Assembly (NCBI RefSeq): GCF_039655865.1
Contig: NZ_JBBYXL010000006.1
Span: forward strand, 124,001-188,000
Direction: 5' to 3'
DNA: 64,000 nt
DNA from: Prosthecobacter sp. SYSU 5D2
Lineage (GTDB): Bacteria > Verrucomicrobiota > Verrucomicrobiia > Verrucomicrobiales > Verrucomicrobiaceae
Shown here: positions 7,665 through 17,500 of the stretch, in pieces
Numbering within the stretch: the stretch's first letter is position 1
Layout of the letters: every line of letters begins with the position of its first letter
The notes under the pieces: model-generated
Database searches by the model: none
The model's input: the letters and a program-made list of their open reading frames with translations, nothing else
What the model was told of the DNA's origin: nothing
Translations under genes and position numbers: made by a program

Positions 7665-8015
7665 ATGCTCCTCTTCCTCTATGGCACCCTGAAGCGCGGC
7701 GGGTCCAATCATGGATACATGAGAGGACAACGGTTTGTGGCGGAAGCGAGGACTGTTCCGAGGTATAAGCTATATGACCTCGGCGGTTATCCTGGCATGG
7801 TCTTGGCAGATACCGGCGGCCTGAGCATCACCGGAGAGATCTGGGAAGTGGATAACGACGGTCTGGCCCGGCTGGATGAGCTGGAGGACATCGAGGGCGG
7901 GGAATATAGCCGGGAGCCTGTCACTCTTTTGCCTCCTCATCAGGACCTGGAGGTTCAGGTTTACCGCTACCTCTTCCCGGTAACCGGCTGTCGGGAATTG
8001 GGTGCGACTTGGTAA
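7665..8015 (+). CDS. Gamma-glutamylcyclotransferase family protein (AIG2-like)
   Basis: 116 residues. It opens with LFLYGTLKRGGSNHGYM, the YGTL-x-(R/K)-G substrate loop of the GGCT/AIG2 fold, and continues with YDLGGYPGMV, ITGEIWEV and LDELEDIEG, the last with the family's conserved acidic pair. Family members cleave gamma-glutamyl peptides to 5-oxoproline, or act on gamma-glutamylamines. The protein is at the short end of the family but complete. It is 49 bases after the lipoate gene; no functional link is evident. Confidence 0.85.
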   Translation: MLLFLYGTLKRGGSNHGYMRGQRFVAEARTVPRYKLYDLGGYPGMVLADTGGLSITGEIWEVDNDGLARLDELEDIEGGEYSREPVTLLPPHQDLEVQVYRYLFPVTGCRELGATW

Positions 8016-8045
8016 AGCCGGGACCTTTTAGAACGTTAAGACAAC

Positions 8046-11042
8046 ATGGCATCCTGTGTTTCATTCGCTACACCCTTGGTCCTCCTGGCAGCCCTGCCTG
8101 CAGCCGCATCGGTGGACTTTGCCCGCGACATTCAGCCGCTCTTTGCCGAGCACTGCCTGGAATGCCATGGGCCTGACGATGCCAAGGGCGGCCTGACCCT
8201 GACTTCGCGTGAGGATGCGCTGAAGACTCTGAAAAGCGGTGCCCACGGCATCATCCCCGGCAAACCTGAGGCTAGCGAACTCATCACCCGAGTCACCAGC
8301 ACCGATCCCGATGAGCAGATGCCACCGCCCAAACACCGGGCCAAGAAACCCATCACCGAGCGGGAGACGGAACTGCTGAGGCAATGGATCGCCGATGGCG
8401 CGAAGTATGAGTTGCACTGGGCCTATCAGCCGGTGGACAAGCCTGCGGTGCCAAAGGGAAAGCACCCGGTGGATGCCTTTATCCATGCTCGCCTCCAGGC
8501 TGAAGGTCTGACGCCATCGCCTGAGGCGGACCGCATCACCTTAGTCCGACGTGTTCACTACGATTTGTTAGGCCTACCGCCTTCTCCTGAGCTGGTGGAT
8601 GCTTTTGTGGCGGACAAGTCTCCCCGCGCTTATGAGGTCATGCTGGACCAGGCGCTGGCCAGCCCGCATTTCGGCGAGCGCTGGGGCCGTCACTGGCTGG
8701 ACATGGCACGATATGCGGACAGCGACGGTTATGAAAAAGACCGGCCCCGTCCGGATGCCTGGCGTTATCGCGACTGGGTCATCCGAGCCATCAATGAGGA
8801 CCTGCCTTTTGACCAGTTCACCATCGAGCAGCTCGCTGGGGATCTTTTGCCATCCGCCACCCCTGAGCAGATCGTCGCCACGGCCTTCAACCGCCAGACC
8901 CTGACGAATACCGAAGGCGGCACGGACCAGGAGCAGTTCCGCGTTGAAGCCTGCATGGACCGCACGGAGACCGTGGGGGCTGTCTGGATGGGCCTCACGG
9001 TGGGCTGTGCGCGCTGCCATACCCACAAGTATGACCAGATCACCCATCGGGAATACTTTCAGCTTTATGCCTACTTTAACAATGGTGATGAAGTGGTCCG
9101 GCAGGCCCCGGTTTCCCCGGAGGAATGGAGCCGCTACGAGAAAGCCAACGGAGCCTCCACGCGCAAGCTCATTCCGCTGCAAAAGACCCTGGACGAAGCC
9201 AAAGCAAATCTGCCACAAGCTTTGACCAAGTGGGAGCCGGGTGTCCAGGCACGGCTGAAAAAGGCCCGTGAAGCCAAGGCGACGGCTGCGTTTTCACCTC
9301 TAAAAATCACCAAGATTACCAGCAAGGCGGGCAGCAAATTTGAGCATCTGCCAGATGACTCAGTGCTGGCATCAGGCAAGCAGGGCAAGACGGACCGTTA
9401 TACCCTGGAAATGAAAACGGGAGATGCCCCGGTCTATGCGATTCAGATCGAGGTCCTAGCCGATGATTCCTTGCCGGGCAAAGGCCCTGGACGCAGTTCG
9501 AGAGGCAACTTTGTGCTCAATGAGGTGACGCTGATGGTTGCGGGCAAAAGCGTGGGATTGCATTCTCCCAAAGCGACCTTTGAGCAGTCAGGCTTCAAGG
9601 CGGCAGGTACAGTGGACGGGGATCTGGAGACAGGCTGGGCCATCAGCGGCGGTACTGGCAAGCCGCACAAGCTTACCCTGCAACTGGCAGAGCCTGCGTC
9701 TGCGAACCAGACTCTAACCCTTTTGTTAGACCAGCATTACGGAAAAAATGAGCACAGCATTGGCCGCTTCCGTGTGCGGGCCTCGAATGTGGAGACAGAA
9801 GATTCCATTGCACCATCTGCTGTGGTGAGAATCCTGGATGAAGAACCCCGCCGCAGAAATCCGGTGGTGATCCAAGCGCTCTATGACTGGCTGGAGAAAA
9901 CCGATCCAAGAGTGGTCGCCGCAGCGGCAGCGCTGAAGGCTGCCCAGGACAAGCTTCCTAAACCACCCCTCATGGACGTGCGGGTGCTGGCCCAGCGCCG
10001 GGACGCACGCGAAACGCATGTTCTATACCGGGGCGACTTCCTGCAACCGACGGACAAAGTGCAGCCGGGCACCCTGGATGTGCTTCCAAAAAGGAAAGCA
10101 GAAAGCGGCACCCGGCTGGACCTGGCGCAGTGGCTGGTCAGCCGGGAGAACCCGCTGACCTCACGCGTGACGGTGAACCACATCTGGGGCAAGCTTTTCG
10201 GCGAAGGTCTGGTGAAAACCTCGGCTGACTTCGGCGTGCGCGGCGACCGCCCCACGCATCCCGAATTGCTGGACTGGCTGGCAGCGGACTTCATGGACCA
10301 GGGCTGGAGCCGGAAGAAGCTGCTGAAGACCATCATGATGAGCAGCACCTACCGCCAGCAGTCCATGGACCGGGCGGAGGCCTCCGCCAAGGACCCGAAA
10401 AACGAGCTGCTGTGGAAGCAGAACCGCCTGCGGGTGGAGGCGGAGATTGTGCGTGACCTGGGCCTGGCGGCCAGCGGCCTCCTGGCACCCAAGATCGGCG
10501 GCCCGAGCGTGTTCCCACCCATGCCTGCGGATGTCGCCGCCCTGAGTTATGCCAACAACTTCAAGTGGGCCACCAGTGCTGGCGCAGACCGTTACCGGCG
10601 GGGCATTTATACTTTCTTCAAACGCACCTCCCCCTACCCCGACCTGACCACCTTCGACTGCCCGGACTCGAATGTGGCCAATGTGAAACGCTCCATATCG
10701 AATACCCCGCTTCAGGCCCTGACCACACTGAATGCCGAGCCATATAACGAGACCGCCCAGGCCCTGGCAGCCCGTATCCTCAAAGAAGAGTACCCCACCG
10801 ATACCGCCCGCATCACCCGCGCCTTCCGGCTATGCGTGAGCCGTATGCCTGAACTTAACGAACTGCAGGCCCTTCAGAAACTGCTGGATGATGCAAGATA
10901 CCATTATCAGGCAGCCAGTGAGGAAGCCAAAACGGCAGTGGGTGCCTATACGGTCACGAATACTCCGGACCATGAAACCGCAGCCTGGGTGGCCACCACC
11001 CGCATCCTGCTGAACATGGATGAATTCATCACCCGTGAATGA
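8046..11042 (+). CDS. Secreted PSD1 cytochrome c / DUF1549 / DUF1553 protein
   Basis: 998 residues with a signal peptide (residues 1-22). The planctomycete cytochrome c domain follows, with one heme-binding CLECH at residues 37-41. DUF1549 comes next (about 145-350), including GERWGRHWLDMARYADSDG and a second CxxCH-like motif, CARCH, near 321. An inserted beta-sandwich/discoidin-like region (about 415-590) precedes DUF1553 (about 690-980) with VNHIWGKLFGEGLV. These proteins are abundant in Planctomycetes and Verrucomicrobia, usually paired with a DUF1501 gene and linked to sulfated polysaccharide breakdown. No DUF1501 gene follows here. The redox partner and substrate are unknown; the protein should be exported from the cytoplasm. 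Confidence 0.92.
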   Translation: MASCVSFATPLVLLAALPAAASVDFARDIQPLFAEHCLECHGPDDAKGGLTLTSREDALKTLKSGAHGIIPGKPEASELITRVTSTDPDEQMPPPKHRAKKPITERETELLRQWIADGAKYELHWAYQPVDKPAVPKGKHPVDAFIHARLQAEGLTPSPEADRITLVRRVHYDLLGLPPSPELVDAFVADKSPRAYEVMLDQALASPHFGERWGRHWLDMARYADSDGYEKDRPRPDAWRYRDWVIRAINEDLPFDQFTIEQLAGDLLPSATPEQIVATAFNRQTLTNTEGGTDQEQFRVEACMDRTETVGAVWMGLTVGCARCHTHKYDQITHREYFQLYAYFNNGDEVVRQAPVSPEEWSRYEKANGASTRKLIPLQKTLDEAKANLPQALTKWEPGVQARLKKAREAKATAAFSPLKITKITSKAGSKFEHLPDDSVLASGKQGKTDRYTLEMKTGDAPVYAIQIEVLADDSLPGKGPGRSSRGNFVLNEVTLMVAGKSVGLHSPKATFEQSGFKAAGTVDGDLETGWAISGGTGKPHKLTLQLAEPASANQTLTLLLDQHYGKNEHSIGRFRVRASNVETEDSIAPSAVVRILDEEPRRRNPVVIQALYDWLEKTDPRVVAAAAALKAAQDKLPKPPLMDVRVLAQRRDARETHVLYRGDFLQPTDKVQPGTLDVLPKRKAESGTRLDLAQWLVSRENPLTSRVTVNHIWGKLFGEGLVKTSADFGVRGDRPTHPELLDWLAADFMDQGWSRKKLLKTIMMSSTYRQQSMDRAEASAKDPKNELLWKQNRLRVEAEIVRDLGLAASGLLAPKIGGPSVFPPMPADVAALSYANNFKWATSAGADRYRRGIYTFFKRTSPYPDLTTFDCPDSNVANVKRSISNTPLQALTTLNAEPYNETAQALAARILKEEYPTDTARITRAFRLCVSRMPELNELQALQKLLDDARYHYQAASEEAKTAVGAYTVTNTPDHETAAWVATTRILLNMDEFITRE

Positions 11043-11085
11043 CATTCCCGGTGGCATGACGTGCTGAACCCACTTATCAACCGGG

Positions 11086-11430
11086 ATGCTTGTAGAACGA
11101 TTCAAATACACCATCTGGGCGGCGGACATGGAGCGCGCGCTGAAGTTCTATACCGACGTCTTCGGCGGCAAGCTCATCAAACAAAATCCGCATATCGGCG
11201 AGGTGGAAATCTGCGGCAGTGTCCTGTCCATCCATGGCGGTGGCGAAGGGGGGAAGACCTGGACCGGCCTGACCTTCCAGGTGCCGGATGTGATCGCAGG
11301 TGCAGCGGAGATTGTGGCCGCAGGTGGCAAGCTGAACCGCGATCCGCAGCCTGAGGATGACGAACCACCCCACTTGGCCATGTGTTCAGACACGGAAGGC
11401 AATGAGATCATGCTGACGAGGAAGCGGTAG
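11086..11430 (+). CDS. VOC (glyoxalase/bleomycin-resistance) family protein
   Basis: 114 residues. It begins with RFKYTIWAADMERALKFYTDVFGGKL, the typical opening of one betaalphabetabetabeta unit (here as a landmark), and ends with DTEGNEIMLTRK, where the Glu is the usual metal ligand. A single VOC half such as this normally dimerises. The family covers glyoxalases, dioxygenases and antibiotic-binding proteins, so no reaction can be assigned. It sits 43 bases after the PSD1 gene and is convergent with the XylF-like gene; a short GGAAGC/GCTTCC inverted repeat spans its stop (11420-11436). Confidence 0.85.
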   Translation: MLVERFKYTIWAADMERALKFYTDVFGGKLIKQNPHIGEVEICGSVLSIHGGGEGGKTWTGLTFQVPDVIAGAAEIVAAGGKLNRDPQPEDDEPPHLAMCSDTEGNEIMLTRKR

Positions 11431-11452
11431 GCTTCCACCTCATCAGGAGGGG

Positions 11453-12505
11453 CTATTTGCCATAGACATCCTTTTCGGAACGGAAGCCGTCTTTGATGAC
11501 GGTCTCTTTCAGGTTTTCCTGGGTGACGGCGATGATGGGCAGGAAGATGGAGGGGACGGAGGTCTTGCCGTTGTCGGTTTCGTTTTTGGCGATGATGGGG
11601 CGGCGGGTGGCGAGGCGGACGGCGAGGTCGGCGGCCTGGTTGGCGAGAACAGTGAGGGGTTTGTAAACGGTCATGGTTTGGCTGCCGGTGACGATGCGCT
11701 GGCAGGCGGCGAGGTCCGCATCCTGACCCGTGACGATGACTTTGCCAACAAGGCCTTCTTCAATGAGGGCCTGGATGGCTCCGCCTGCGGTGCCGTCGTT
11801 GCTGGCGAGGATGGCATCTATTCCCTGCCCTGCCTTAGTGATGGCAGCGTTGGTAATCTTCTTGGCATTCTCAGGCTTCCAGTCCTCGGCCCAGTCTTCG
11901 AAGACGACTTCGATGCGGCCTGAGGCGATGAGGGGATTGAGGATGTTGTCCTGGCCCTGCTTGAAGAGGACGGCGTTGTTATCAGTCTTGGCACCGTAGA
12001 TGCGGATGAGGCGAAGGGGACCCTGGGCAGGCAGGCGGTCGGCGATGAACTGGGCCTGAAGCTCGCCCACTTTGATGTTGTCAAAAGTAATGTAAAGGTC
12101 GGTATCGGCACCGGTGATGAGGCGGTCATAGGATAGGACGGGGATGCCTTCGGCATGAGCCATCTCCACCGCGCGGGCCATGGCCGCCCCGTTATGAGGA
12201 ATGATGACGAGGGCGTCCACGCCACGGGTGATGAGACTTTCCACATCCCGAAGCTGGCGGGTGTCGTCGCTGTTGGCTGATTCCACCAGGACGGTGGCCC
12301 CGAGTTTTTTGGCCTGGGCGACAAAGAGGTCGCGGTCGCCGATCCAGCGTTCTTCTTTGAGCGTGTCCATGCTGAGTCCAATCACGGGGCCGTCGCTGCC
12401 GCCTGTAGTTCCTTTGCTGACATCCACGCCGCCCCGCGAGATGACGAGGCCTGTGGCGATACTGAGAAGGCAAGATAGAAGGACCAGGGCGATACGGACA
12501 TTCAT
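11453..12505 (-). CDS. Periplasmic sugar-binding protein of an ABC transporter, XylF-like
   Basis: 350 residues from the ATG at 12505; a GTG three codons upstream is an alternative. An N-terminal signal segment (ALVLLSCLLSIATGLVI) is followed by a two-lobed periplasmic-binding fold: IGLSMDTLKEERW, DALVIIPHNGAAMARAV, GIPVLSYDRLI, VYGAKTDNN-type loop, ILASNDGTAGGAIQAL and VIVTGQDADLAACQRI. These are characteristic of the xylose-binding protein XylF. The XylG ATPase and XylH permease genes are not adjacent. It follows a tyrosine phosphatase and mpl in the same direction, which is an unusual setting. It could work with a transporter encoded elsewhere or act as a sugar sensor. Confidence 0.88.
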   Translation of the reverse strand: MNVRIALVLLSCLLSIATGLVISRGGVDVSKGTTGGSDGPVIGLSMDTLKEERWIGDRDLFVAQAKKLGATVLVESANSDDTRQLRDVESLITRGVDALVIIPHNGAAMARAVEMAHAEGIPVLSYDRLITGADTDLYITFDNIKVGELQAQFIADRLPAQGPLRLIRIYGAKTDNNAVLFKQGQDNILNPLIASGRIEVVFEDWAEDWKPENAKKITNAAITKAGQGIDAILASNDGTAGGAIQALIEEGLVGKVIVTGQDADLAACQRIVTGSQTMTVYKPLTVLANQAADLAVRLATRRPIIAKNETDNGKTSVPSIFLPIIAVTQENLKETVIKDGFRSEKDVYGK

Positions 12506-12570
12506 GACAGCCACGGTTTACCGAGCAGGCAGGCGGATGGCGAGTACAAATGATGAACCGCCAGTCAGGA

Positions 12571-13068
12571 TCAGGCAGCGATGCCGAGGTGCTGGCGGAT
12601 ATGTTTGAGGATCCCAGCGCAGCCGTCTTCCAGAAGGTCCAGCACTTTGTCGAATCCCTCCGGGCCGCCATAGTAGGGGTCCGGCACTTCACTTTCCTCA
12701 TGAAGGCTGCAGAACTCGCAAAAAAGGCGGACTTTGGCCGCGTGCAGGCTTTCCCGGTCAAAGGCGCGGAGATCCTGTTGATTGCTACGGTCCATGACGA
12801 GGATGAGGTCGTATTCTCCTAGATCGGCGTCCTGTACTTGCCGAGCGAAGCTGGTCAGCTCAAAACCACGGGCGGTGGCCGCGTTCATCATGCGCTGGTC
12901 CGCCCGCTTGCCAGTGTGCCAGCCAGCCGTGCCTGCGGAGTCTATGAACACCTGTTCTGCGAGGCCTGCCTCTGTAATGACCCGGCGCATGACCCCTTCC
13001 GCTGCCGGTGAGCGGCAGATGTTGCCGAGGCAAACAAAGAGGAGCTTGAAGACAGGCGCGGGTGACAT
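12571..13068 (-). CDS. Low-molecular-weight protein tyrosine phosphatase
   Basis: 165 residues. The active-site loop is CLGNICRS, with nucleophile Cys13 and Arg19 (C-x5-R). The general acid loop is VPDPYYGG with Asp130. Length and motif spacing are typical of the family. It removes phosphate from tyrosine residues, often those of bacterial tyrosine kinases controlling exopolysaccharide export; no such kinase is in view. The gene starts 8 bases after mpl ends and is very likely co-transcribed with it. Confidence 0.93.
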   Translation of the reverse strand: MSPAPVFKLLFVCLGNICRSPAAEGVMRRVITEAGLAEQVFIDSAGTAGWHTGKRADQRMMNAATARGFELTSFARQVQDADLGEYDLILVMDRSNQQDLRAFDRESLHAAKVRLFCEFCSLHEESEVPDPYYGGPEGFDKVLDLLEDGCAGILKHIRQHLGIAA

Positions 13069-13076
13069 GGCGGGGA

Positions 13077-14456
13077 TCAGGAAAGGGCGGACAGCAGTTT
13101 GCCATGGATGCCGTCGAATCCGCCATTGCTAAAGATGACAATCACGTCACCTGGCCGGGTTTCCGCCTTGAGCCGGGCGACGATGGCGTTGGTATCCGGC
13201 TCGTGAAAGCAGGCGCGGCCGGCGGAGCTGACGCTGAGGGCGACGAACTCGGGATCCAGTCGCTCAGCGGCGGTAACTTTTTCCGGATTGGCCACGGAGG
13301 CGATGACGGATCCATCGGCTTCCTTCAGGGCCTCGATAAGCTCGTTCTGGAGGACGTTGCGGCGGCTTGTGTTGGAGCGCGGTTCAAAGACAGCCCACAG
13401 GCGCTGGCCGGGATATTTCTGGCGGAGGCCGCGCAGAGTTTCCCGCAAGGCCGTTGGATGGTGGCCGAAGTCATCCATGATGGTGATGCCCCCGGCAACA
13501 CCGCGCACCTGCTGGCGGCGGCGGATGCCTTTGAAGGTCTCCAGGGCGGCACGGATTTCATCATCCGACAGTCCGGCATGACGGGCGGCGCAGATGCACA
13601 TGGCGGCATTGCGCACGTTAAACTCGCCGATCATGGGGACGCTAAAGGGCACGCCATTGATCTCGAAGGCGGTGCCGTCCGGGCTGGCCCGGGTAATGAG
13701 AATGCGCTCGCTGCAGGTTTCCCCCAAACCGACGGTTTTCACCGGGGAGTAACTTTTGAGGGAGAGGCAGTTTTTGTCATCGCCATTGAGCAGCACCAGG
13801 CCATTCCGGGGTACGCTGTTGAGGAGGCGCTGGAAGGAGAGCAGGATGGCATCGAGATCGGCAAAAATGTCCGCGTGATCAAACTCGATGTTATTGACGA
13901 CGACGCACTCCGGCAGGTAGTGGAGGAACTTGGAGCGTTTGTCGAAGTAGGCGGTGTCATATTCATCCCCTTCGATGACAAAGAGATCGCTATGGTTAAA
14001 GCGGGCACCGCTGGTGAAGTTTTCCGGCACACCACCGATCATGAATCCAGGCTCCCTGCCGGCATGCTCAAAGATCCAGGCGAGCATGGTGCTGGTGGTG
14101 GTCTTGCCATGGGTACCGCTGACGACGAAGCTGCGCTTGCCCTGGATGACCTCAGTTTTCAGCAGCTCAGCCATGGAGACATAGGGGAGCTTGCGCTCCA
14201 GGAGGGTTTCCAGTTCCTCATTGCCCCTGGAGATGGCATTGCCGACGACGTAAAGATCAGCGGAAGGAGGCAGGTTTTCAGCGGTGTAACCTTCCGTCAA
14301 GGTGATGCCGGCATCCCGGAGGACATCGGACATGGGGGGATAAACTTTTTCATCGGAGCCGGAGATGGTATAACCCAGGGAGCGGAGGGCCACGGCGGTG
14401 GAGCCCATGGCGGTGCCGCAGATGCCGATGAAATGAAGATGCTTGGAGACAGACAT
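13077..14456 (-). CDS. mpl: UDP-N-acetylmuramate:L-alanyl-gamma-D-glutamyl-meso-diaminopimelate ligase
   Basis: 459 residues from the ATG at 14456 (MSVSKHLHFIGICGTAMG); the frame opens at 14522 with 22 unconvincing residues. The N-terminal Mur domain has HFIGICGTAMGS. The ATP-binding P-loop is SGTHGKTTTSTML, followed by GGVPENFTSGAR and EGDEYDTAYFDKRSKF, the pattern that separates Mpl from MurC. The C-terminal domain has MDDFGHHPTALRETL. Mpl rejoins the murein tripeptide recovered from old peptidoglycan to UDP-MurNAc, so the cell is likely to recycle its wall. It leads an apparent three-gene run with the tyrosine phosphatase and the XylF-like protein. Confidence 0.94.
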   Translation of the reverse strand: MSVSKHLHFIGICGTAMGSTAVALRSLGYTISGSDEKVYPPMSDVLRDAGITLTEGYTAENLPPSADLYVVGNAISRGNEELETLLERKLPYVSMAELLKTEVIQGKRSFVVSGTHGKTTTSTMLAWIFEHAGREPGFMIGGVPENFTSGARFNHSDLFVIEGDEYDTAYFDKRSKFLHYLPECVVVNNIEFDHADIFADLDAILLSFQRLLNSVPRNGLVLLNGDDKNCLSLKSYSPVKTVGLGETCSERILITRASPDGTAFEINGVPFSVPMIGEFNVRNAAMCICAARHAGLSDDEIRAALETFKGIRRRQQVRGVAGGITIMDDFGHHPTALRETLRGLRQKYPGQRLWAVFEPRSNTSRRNVLQNELIEALKEADGSVIASVANPEKVTAAERLDPEFVALSVSSAGRACFHEPDTNAIVARLKAETRPGDVIVIFSNGGFDGIHGKLLSALS

Positions 14457-14566
14457 GAGGAAGGCCGCGCCGGTCCTGGAGCGGTGATCTCCCTCAAGTA
14501 GGGCAAGAAGGGGACCGGGCAAGCAGATTCAGGCGGGAAATCCCATCATCAAGAACTCCTGGATCG

Positions 14567-17500
14567 TCACCCCTTGGTGGTGAGACAGTCTTTAAGCACA
14601 AGGAGGAGGGATTCGGCTGTGTAAGGCTTGGAGACAAAATGCCGGACGCCCAGGCTGGTGGCTTTGGCCACAGCATCATTGGTGGAGATACCGCTGGCAG
14701 CGATGATCTTCAGTTCCGGGTTCATGTTCCTGAGCACCTTGATGGTGGCCGGGCCGTCCATGACCGGCATCATCATGTCGGTGAGGACGATGGCGATGGA
14801 ATTGCGGTGCTGGGCGTAAAGGGTGACTGCCTCTGCTCCATCCGCTGCCAGGAGGGCCTTGTAACCGAAGGTCTGCAAAGTCTGCTGGGTGATTTCGCGA
14901 ATGGTCTCCTCATCATCCACAACCAAAACCGTCTGGCCTGAGCCATAGGGAAGGTCTTCACTCCGGAGTTCCGTGGTGACGGGGCCGGCGGATTCCAGAG
15001 CAGGGAGGAAGATGGTAAAGCGGCTGCCGTGCCCCCGCTCGCTATCTACCTGGAAAAATCCGCCATGGCTTTTAACGATCGCCAGGGAGGTGGAAAGCCC
15101 GAGGCCGGTGCCTTTTCCAAGCTCCTTGGTGGTGAAAAAGGGATCAAAGATCTGCTCAATGATATTCTGGGGGATGCCTGTCCCGGTATCGCTGACCTGG
15201 ATTTTCAAGTAGGGGCCAGGCCGCGCGTCCAGGTTCATGACGGCATAGCTTTCATCCAGTTGCTCATTGCTGGCGGAGACTACAATGCGGCCGCCCTCGG
15301 GCATGGCATCCCTGGCATTCACGCAGAGATTGAGCATGACCTGATGCAGCTGGGTGGGATCACCGGCCACAGGCCAGAGGTGCTCCTGGCATTCGGTGAA
15401 GATCTGGATGTTTTTGGGGAAGGTGTCCCGGGCGATTTTTTCAATGTCACGAATGAGGGCAATGGCATGCACATCCATCCGGCGCCCCTCCATGCCACGG
15501 GCAAAAGAGAGCACCTGGTTGACCATCTCCGCGCCCCGCTGCGCACTCTGGGAGATGGTGGCCAGGATGTCCTGGCCGGCTTTGTCCGTCACGGTCATCT
15601 TCAGGAGGTCAATCGCCATCATGATGGGCGCGAGCACGTTATTAAGGTCATGGGCGATGCCGCCGGCAAGGGTGCCGATGCTTTCCATGCGCTGGGCGCG
15701 CAAAAACTGCTGCTCGAGTTTCTTCTTTTCGGTGATGTCGGTATTGATGCAGAGTACCGACCTGGGGCTGCCATCGCTGTCGTTAACCACGGTCCACCGG
15801 CATTCGATGGTCAGAGGTTTTCCATCTTTGGAAAACTGGTCGAGTTCACCGACCCATTCCCCTTCATCAAAGAGCTGGCGGATGGCGGCATCGAAAGCGG
15901 CGCTGTCCTGATAGAAAACATCCGTGACCTTTTTCCCGAGGACCTCTTCCGCACTCCAGCCGTAAAGAAGCTCGGCACTTTTGTTCCAATAGGTGATGCA
16001 ATGGTTAAGGTCGCGAACAAGAATGGCATCCTGGGCTTTGTCGAGCAGGGAGGCCTGCTCACGAAGACGCTCATCCGTCACCTGGCGCTCCAGCTCCTCG
16101 GCGACCCGTGCTGCGAAAATCTTCAGGGTGGAATGAACCAGCGAGACCTGCTCCAGAGGGCGCTTGTAAAAAACAGACATGATGCCATTGACCTTGGAGC
16201 GGGTATCCATCAGGGGAATGCCGGCATAGGCATCCATGCCCTTCTCCCTGAGCCAGGCATCCTGAGGAAACTGTGCTTGTACAGCCGTTTCAAAAACACA
16301 GGTGTAGCCCAGGCTGACGCCTTCACAAGGGGTGCCGGCCAGGACGTAGGAGAGGTTGTCCACAAACTCCCCATTGAGATACAAAGCGCGTGTCTCAATG
16401 ACCCGGCGGTCTTCCGGGTGAATACGGGCGATCATTCCGCCATCCGCCCCCAGGGCCTCCACCATGTTGCGTGTCAGAGACTGAAAGAAATTTTCTTCAT
16501 GGCCGGCGGAAACCGCCTGGGAGACCTTCAGCACCACATCCTGCATGCGCTGCTGCTCCTGCCGGCTGCGAAGATGGCGGATGCCAAAGGCAAGGTCTTC
16601 AGCCATTTCCTGGAGCAGCTTGATCTCGTCATCACCAACCTGCTGAACCTCGGCTGAGTAAAGGGCAAGGAGGCCAAAAGTGCGGTTTTCGTCATTCAGC
16701 GGCAGGCAGGCGACGCTGCGATACCCCCTTTCAAGAGCAGCCTGCTTCCATACAAACCCGGAGGATGCATCCATGATGTCCTCAAACAGAAAGGCCTGGC
16801 TGTGCCGGATGCATCGGGCAGCAGGCCCCTGACCGGAAGGCGCGTTCGCAGCCCAGCTTAGACGGATTTCCTGGAGGTAGCCCTCCTCATGCCCGGCAAA
16901 GGCCATGGGGCGGATGGAGAAGTCCTCGTCATGCAGCGCATACCCTACCCAGGCCAGCCTGTAGCCGCCGATTTCCACGGCCAGCCTGCATACTTCTGCA
17001 AGCAGATGTTCCTCATCCTTGGCATGGACGAGGGATTCATTGCAGGCGGACATCATTTTCAGCGCACGGTTGGTGCGGGCCAGGAGCAGGTCTGCCGTCT
17101 TGCGGTCCGTGATGTCCTGCACAGTCACCACCCAATAGAGAGGTGCCCCTTCTGTCTCACAGACGCTGACGATGTCCAATTGGGCAACAAAGCTGGAACC
17201 GTCTGCGCGGAGGATTGGCAGCTCAAGCTTGGCCTGCCCTCCTTCATCGGCCTCGGAAATAGCCAGCAAGACGTCGGGATGGTGATCTGCAGCGAAGATG
17301 GCTAGCAAAGACTGCCTGGCGATCTGCTCGGCCGGCTGGCCCAGCAGGTCGGCTAAGGCCCTGTTGCAGGCGAAGATCTGGCGGGTGGAAGGGACACAGA
17401 TAAGAATGCCTTGGGCGCAATTTTCAAAAGCATCCGCCCAGCGGCGCAGCTCGCGGCCTAGACGCTGCTCATCCTCCAGCACGCTCAGGAGGGCGTTGCG

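Noticed and set aside
11420-11436. GGAAGC/GCTTCC inverted repeat at the VOC stop as a terminator
   Set aside because: Short stem, no T-tract on either strand.
13062-14501. A 479-codon open frame on the plus strand, opposite mpl
   Set aside because: It is the mirror of mpl and has no recognisable domain; its composition follows the GC-rich third positions of mpl.
15029-16657. A 542-codon open frame on the plus strand inside the hybrid kinase gene
   Set aside because: Antisense shadow of a well-supported multi-domain kinase; no family motif in the translation.
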